Shown in pieces: positions 59,828 through 64,000 of a stretch of DNA of 64,000 nucleotides (within the stretch, counting starts at the first letter, position 1; every line of letters begins with the position of its first letter). The position numbers and the translations under genes are program-made. The DNA is from VAZQ01 sp963721005 (GTDB lineage Bacteria > Pseudomonadota > Alphaproteobacteria > Rhizobiales > Xanthobacteraceae), in NCBI GenBank assembly GCA_963721005.1, contig CAVRHR010000006.1, positions 434,001-498,000 of the forward strand, given 5' to 3'. The notes below the pieces were generated by a model. That model was not told where the DNA came from. It did not search any database and saw only the letters and a program-made list of their open reading frames with translations.

Positions 59828-60297
59828 GTGGCTGGTCTCAAAGGTAAGGTGTTACGTTAAGCCGAATTATAACGAAACATGCGGGCCGTGGCTACCCCCT
59901 TGCCGGCCGGCCCCTGGGGTCGCCGGTGGGCCGTTGGCGCTGTGATTGGCCGCTGGCGCGTGGCCGTCCGTGCGACGGCCGGGGCCGGCCCGGTGCCTGC
60001 GGTGGTGACGGTGCGCGACGGAGCGGACAGTCCGCTTTCGGAGGATAACCGGAAAGCTAATGCTCGTTCTGAGGTTTACCGTTCAGGACCCAAACCGGCC
60101 GCCAGGACGAACGGGTCGTTCACCGGATTCGTCTCGAAAATACACCTGGAACGGTAGGCGGGCGCAAAAGGGAGCGAGCGACCGCCTTTGAGGCCTATTT
60201 TGGTGATGGGTCTTAACGGTAACAGCGGTCGGCTTTGGTGGTATGCTGTCCAGCGGCGAGGTTCTGCCCAGGCGTTGGGTACTGAGGGATAAGACCT
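59828..60297. other. Non-coding stretch with a dispersed repeat
   Basis: No gene is convincing in these 470 bases. The first half is very rich in GCCGG/GGCCG tracts. The part at 60030-60095 matches a second copy at 62490-62555. Promoters for the kinase gene (plus strand) and the small gene before the recombinase (minus strand) should lie here. Confidence 0.55.
60030..60095 (+). repeat. Dispersed repeat, copy 1
   Basis: GTCCGCTTTCGGAGG, later TGCTCGTTCTGAG, then TTTACCGTTC occur here and in the same spacing 2,460 bp downstream (62490-62555), with about 80% identity over 66 bp. The motif resembles intergenic repeats common in rhizobial genomes. Confidence 0.75.
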
Positions 60298-61651
60298 GTG
60301 TCTGTCGATATCGAGGCAAGCAAGCGGGCGGACCGTTTGGCCGATCTGCTTGAATTGTCCTACGAGCCGATGCTCGTGTGGCGTCTCGACGGGCCGATCG
60401 AGGTCTGGAGTGCCGGGGCCGAGCGGCTATACGGGTTTGCAGCCGACGAGGCTATCGGGCAGAGCAGCCACGCATTGCTGCAGACCAAATTCCCGATCGA
60501 GTTGAACGAGCTGCGGTCGCGGCTTCGAAACGAAGGTCATTGGTCCGGCGAACTGCGGCATGTCTCCCAGGACGGCCGCGCGGTGGTCGTCGACAGCCGA
60601 ATGCAGGTATTCGGCGATGACACCGTGCTCGAGGTCAATCGCGACGTCACCGAGCAGAAGCGGATCGAAGCAGCGCTGCGCGAAAGCGAACAGCGGCTGC
60701 GGTGGTTGGCAGCCATCATCGAATCCAGCGACGACGCGATCGTCAGCAAGAACCTCGACGGCATCATCACGAGTTGGAACGGCGGCGCGGAGCGAGTTTT
60801 CGGCTACACTGCCGAAGAGGCGATCGGCCGGCCCATCACGATCCTCATTCCGCAAGACCGGCTGGATGAAGAGCGGACAATCCTGACCCGCATCAGGCGA
60901 GGCGAGCGTATCGACCACTTCGAGACCGTAAGGCAACGCAAGTACGGCGGCCTCGTCACTGTTTCGCTGACCGTTTCCCCCGTCAAGAATGCCGACGGAA
61001 TGATCGTCGGGGCATCGAAGATTGCGCGGGACATTACCGAGCAGAAGCGGGCTCAGGAGCAGATCGCCACCTTGGCCCAGGAAGCTGAGCACCGCAGCAA
61101 GAACCTCCTCGCCAGCGTGCAGGCGACCGTCATGCTCTCCCAGTCCGATACGCCCAAAGGCCTGAAACAGGTGATCGAAGGGCGCATCCAGGCGCTCGCC
61201 AGTGTCCACTCGCTGTTCGTCGCGACCCGCTGGATCGGTGCCGAGTTGTCCGCGATCGCCACACAGGAACTCGCGCCTTTTTCGGAAAGGGGCGAACGGC
61301 GTGTGCGAATTGACGGTCCGCAGGTCTTGCTTGCGCCCAACGCCGCTCAGTCTATTGCTGTGGCGTTGCACGAGTTGGCGACGAATGCGGCTAAGTACGG
61401 GGCGCTGTCTTCGGCCGACGGCCGGGTCGACCTCGAATGGACGCACGCGGCGGACGGGCAGCTTAACTCTTCGCTGGACCGAGACCGGTGGTCCGGCCGT
61501 GCAGTCACCGACACGCCAAGGCTTTGGTAGCAGGATCATCACACAGATGATCAGCCAGCTGGACGGCAAGGCTCGCTTTGACTGGCGTACCGAAGGGCTC
61601 ATTTGCGAAATCACCTTCGGACTTGAGGGCGGTCTTCACGCCCACCAGTGA
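60298..61651 (+). pseudogene. PAS-PAS HWE-family histidine kinase, frameshifted in the ATPase domain
   Basis: The reading frame starts at GTG 60298 with GAGGGA nine bases upstream. Two PAS domains follow (SYEPMLVWRLDGPIEVWSAGAERLYGF; IIESSDDAIVSKNLDGIITSWNGGAERVFGY), with the PAC line VGASKIARDITEQKRAQ. The HWE kinase domain has the phospho-His in EAEHRSKNLLASVQA and the N box in ALHELATNAAKYGALSS. At about 61465 one extra A (CTTAACT) shifts the frame; the frame ends at 61530. The true C-terminus, LTLRWTETGGPAVQ with the family WxE, then GFGSRIITQMI, continues in another frame to 61651. The kinase is therefore truncated before its G box unless the extra base is an error. No response regulator is adjacent. 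Confidence 0.82.
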
Positions 61652-61924
61652 CGGCACCGCATTGATCTCTGAATGTCCGCTATTGGCCTACCTGGGCCCA
61701 TCTCGGACCTTCGGTAAGGTCCCCGATCCGGCCGCTATCGGGTGACAAGCGGACACTCCGGGATGGCGATCCCTCCGCAATCGGTCGCAAGGTACTGTGA
61801 GGCCCTCCCCGAAGGGCGGGGGCCGCGCGACCGCACCCTTCGCGGATATTTGCCATCGTGAAATGTGCGGTTTGGTTGAGGCTCCCTTGCGCTGGAGCTG
61901 GCGCCGAGGGCAAGGTTCCCGTCC

Positions 61925-62425
61925 ATGAGCGAATTGGCGACACCCGAGGACCGGCAGCGCAACGGGCGCGCATTGGTCACCTCGACCGCATTGGCGGGGC
62001 ATTTCGGCGTGTCGCAGCCGTACATTTCAAAGCTGATGGCGGAGGGTGTGATCGAGCGGCTGCCTGGTGGCCGCTTTGACCAGGATGTGTGCCGCCTTGC
62101 CTATCTGCGCTGGTTGCGCGACCCGGCGCGCCGGTCGGCGCGCACGCAAGCCGATGCCGATTACGTCAAGGTCAAGACCGAAATGTTGCGACTGCGGTTG
62201 CTGGAGAAGCGACGCGAGCTGGTTCCGGTGGCCGACCTGAAGGAGCTGATCGATACCTTCGTCGGCCTGGTGCTTACGAAGCTCGGCGGCCTGCCCGCGC
62301 GCGTGGCCGGTACCGACCTCGGTGCGCGCAGAAAGGCGGAGGCCGTGGTGATCGAGCTAAGGCGCGAGATCGCAACGGCATGCAACGAAATGGCTGACCA
62401 GTGCGGGGAGCCGGACGAGCCATAG
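61925..62425 (+). CDS. Phage terminase small subunit-like protein
   Basis: This 166-residue protein has an N-terminal winged helix-turn-helix (STALAGHFGVSQPYISKLMAEGVIERLPGGRFD) and a helical C-terminal part (KTEMLRLRLLEKRRELVPVADLKELIDTFVGLVLTKLGGLPARVAG). This plan matches Nu1-type terminase small subunits, which recognise phage DNA ends for packaging. No large subunit, portal or capsid gene is present, so it is an orphan, probably a prophage relic. ATG 61925 is used; no strong Shine-Dalgarno is seen. A regulatory role of the helix-turn-helix is an alternative. Confidence 0.72.
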   Translation: MSELATPEDRQRNGRALVTSTALAGHFGVSQPYISKLMAEGVIERLPGGRFDQDVCRLAYLRWLRDPARRSARTQADADYVKVKTEMLRLRLLEKRRELVPVADLKELIDTFVGLVLTKLGGLPARVAGTDLGARRKAEAVVIELRREIATACNEMADQCGEPDEP

Positions 62426-62489
62426 GCGGCTTCGACAATCGAAAGGAGGCGCGCGCCGGCGTCGTTGCTCGAAGCGGTGACCTCGAAGG

Positions 62490-62555
62490 TCCGCTTTCGG
62501 AGGCAGATCGAAAAACATATGCTCGTTCTGAGCTTTACCGTTCCTGACCCATCTC
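62490..62555 (+). repeat. Dispersed repeat, copy 2
   Basis: This is the second copy of the 66-bp repeat at 60030-60095, in the same orientation, with GTCCGCTTTCGGAGG and TGCTCGTTCTGAG. The two copies bracket the frameshifted kinase and the terminase-like gene. Confidence 0.75.
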
Positions 62556-62599
62556 GGAAGTCGAAGTTGCCCGCAGACATCCCGTGCCTGCCTGGTGCT

Positions 62600-62760
62600 T
62601 GTCAGACTTTGCCGGCAACTCGAATTGGAAAATCGTCCCTCTGTTGACACCTAGCGACACCCAAAAAACTGGCCGTTGTAATTCTCGATGATCGAATGGC
62701 AGATGGAAGTCCCATTCCCGTCCCACGCTCCTTAATCGCAAAGTGGGTTGAAAATTCGCT
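62600..62760 (-). pseudogene. Decayed C-terminus of a sensor histidine kinase
   Basis: Across three frames of the minus strand the order FSTHFAIKERGTGMGLP, IIENYNGQFF and GVNRGTIFQFELPAKSDKH can be read. This is the G2 box and C-terminal end of the ATPase domain of rhizobial PAS sensor kinases (usual form: GMGLSICRSIIE then GxxFxFxLP). At least two frameshifts separate the pieces, and nothing of the N-terminal part is left. The rest of the 62426-63114 stretch holds one copy of the dispersed repeat and no intact gene. Confidence 0.72.
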
Positions 62761-63114
62761 TGCGGTTAGATGGGTCATCCAAAAGGTCATGGATGAATGG
62801 AGCCCGCCTCAGTTTGCGGCCTAATTGAGGCGCCGCGCGCCGCCTCGCAGAACAGTGTGGCGTCGCGGACGATTCGTCGCGCCTCGATGCGCGATCGGGC
62901 TCAATCGATCCTCGGTTTTTGATCTGGATCAAGAGTGGGCATTCAACGATCCGCAAAAATACCACTTCATGCGGACTGAAATAGCGGAGGTAGAGCGCTT
63001 GCCGAAGCACGGATCGGACATGATCCATGTGTCGGCATCCGTGTCGGCCGAGTTGCTCCGCTTCTGAACATGCCGGCTGGACGCAACGCGCCAGCCAACA
63101 AAGGAGAAGTCAAT

Positions 63115-63678
63115 ATGAACCTTGCTCCGAAACTCTTGGCTGCATCCCTGTTTGCTGCAACTTCATTCTGGCTCGCGGGCCCCGTACACGCCGTGCCAAT
63201 GGGGATGGGGCTTGGCCTCAAGGATGCCGTTACTCCGGCTGCTGAGACCGTGCGCTTCGGCGGTGGAGGCGGCGGCCGCGTTGGCGGTGGCGGCGGCCGC
63301 GTCGGCGGTGTCGGCCGTCCGGGCGGCATCGGTGGCGTCGGCGGCGTCGGACGTCCTGGCGGCATCGGCGGCGTCGGCGGCGTCGGACGTCCTGGTGGCA
63401 TCGGGGGTGTTGGAGGCGTCGCGGGGGTTGGCGGTCCCGGCCGCTGGAACGGTGGCTATTGGCGGCCGGGTTACGGCCTCGCGGCCGGAGCCGTAGGCGG
63501 TGCAATCGCTGCCGGCAGTTACTACGGTGGTTACGGTTACGACAACTACGGCTACGACAACGGCTACTACGGCTCGGGCTCCGGATATGCTGACTACTGT
63601 GCACAACGCTTCAAGTCGTACGATCCGGCCTCGGGAACCTATCTGGGCTATGACGGCATTCGCCATCCATGCCCCTGA
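63115..63678 (+). CDS. Secreted glycine-rich BA14K family protein
   Basis: This 187-residue exported protein starts at ATG 63115 with AAGGAG nine bases upstream (an upstream ATG at 63070 lacks this). A signal peptide (LAPKLLAASLFAATSFWLAGPVHA) is followed by a glycine-rich region. That region contains three perfect GRPGGIGGVGGV repeats (63310-63417, 36 bp each), a GYYG/YDNYGYDN tyrosine-rich stretch, and the C-terminal BA14K-like signature YCAQRFKSYDPASGTYLGYDG ending in HPCP, with two cysteines. BA14K proteins are small rhizobial envelope proteins; some are immunoreactive in Brucella. It is monocistronic here. Confidence 0.88.
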   Translation: MNLAPKLLAASLFAATSFWLAGPVHAVPMGMGLGLKDAVTPAAETVRFGGGGGGRVGGGGGRVGGVGRPGGIGGVGGVGRPGGIGGVGGVGRPGGIGGVGGVAGVGGPGRWNGGYWRPGYGLAAGAVGGAIAAGSYYGGYGYDNYGYDNGYYGSGSGYADYCAQRFKSYDPASGTYLGYDGIRHPCP

Positions 63679-64000
63679 TAGGGCAGGACGTGAGCTGCTT
63701 AGTCGATCGAGACGCCACTCGGCCCGACGGCACGGCTGACTACGCAGTCGTCGGGTCGGCGGCACGGGGGCCTGACCTCGAAGATCATAGTTCTGCGCGG
63801 GCAGAAACTCGCTTCACTGTATCCGCGCTGCAACTGACGCCGAGCCCCCTGGGCCTTGCTCGGACGCAAGCCGCTGGAAAAGCGCTCTCGCCGAATGTCC
63901 GGTCCTGGCCCCGAAGCGGCGGTTCGCTGCGATGCCGCGATACGTCCGGAATCGGGGGTGAAGCGGACCCGATGTGCTCGCGATGAGCATTTCGGGTCAT
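63679..64000. other. End of window without a supported gene
   Basis: No convincing gene lies in these 322 bases. Bases from about 63895 (GAATGTCCGG, GAAGCGGCGG, GAAGCGGACC) resemble the dispersed rhizobial repeat type that also begins near 61672. The BA14K transcript should end here, but no clear terminator is seen. Confidence 0.5.

Noticed and set aside
59879..60157. 92-codon plus-strand frame as a gene
   Set aside because: Its composition follows GCCGG tracts, it overlaps the dispersed repeat and it has no ribosome binding site.
61705..61722. GGACCTT-CGGT-AAGGTCC hairpin as a terminator of the kinase gene
   Set aside because: It is 54 bp past the restored kinase end but lacks a T tract, and it lies in sequence resembling the dispersed repeats.

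Overview
The window looks like chromosomal DNA of a high-GC alphaproteobacterium of the order Hyphomicrobiales (Rhizobiales), close to the Bradyrhizobium / Rhodoplanes / Pseudolabrys side. The evidence is the order dusB-ntrB-ntrC-ntrY-ntrX-dat-hfq-hflX, a fused ispDF, a pyruvate dehydrogenase operon whose E1-beta carries its own lipoyl domain, an HWE-family kinase, a BA14K protein and palindromic intergenic repeats of rhizobial type. No rRNA, tRNA or CRISPR array was recognised.

Layout. 1-5.7 kb: a truncated MFS exporter, an orphan TRAP binding protein, tatD, a metallo-beta-lactamase-fold hydrolase, mazG and an orphan ABC binding protein. 5.7-26.1 kb: hflX, then a 14.4-kb gene for a 4,809-residue glycine-rich multi-repeat surface protein, a complete ISAs1-type insertion sequence with a 10-bp target duplication, a sulfotransferase, two gene fragments, hfq and dat. 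26.1-35.1 kb: three tandem membrane-protein paralogues, the middle one frameshifted, facing a six-gene MoxR-DUF58 operon. 35.3-42.7 kb: the nitrogen regulators ntrX, ntrY, ntrC, ntrB and dusB. 42.9-50.2 kb: ispDF, a cinA-like amidase, a membrane-fused spermidine-synthase-like protein, a COQ10/RatA protein, lipA and a large membrane protein. 50.5-57.8 kb: lpdA, pdhC, pdhB, pdhA, an ftsB-like gene and eno. 57.9-64 kb: queF, then an accessory tail with a tyrosine recombinase, a frameshifted HWE kinase, an orphan terminase-small-subunit-like gene, a decayed kinase fragment and a small secreted glycine-rich BA14K protein.

How it fits together. Read on the minus strand from 42.7 kb to 5.7 kb, the conserved dusB-ntrBC-ntrYX-dat-hfq-hflX block is broken twice: about 9 kb between ntrX and dat, and about 17.5 kb between hfq and hflX. 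The second insert left a diverged 5' piece of an hflX directly behind hfq, while the complete hflX sits beyond the giant gene with a new N-terminal leader. This island (giant repeat protein, sulfotransferase, IS, gene scraps) is the most unusual part of the window. The PDH genes with lipA form a metabolic unit: lipA makes the lipoyl groups that E1-beta and E2 carry. The E2 gene contains a palindromic repeat that is translated in frame within its linker.
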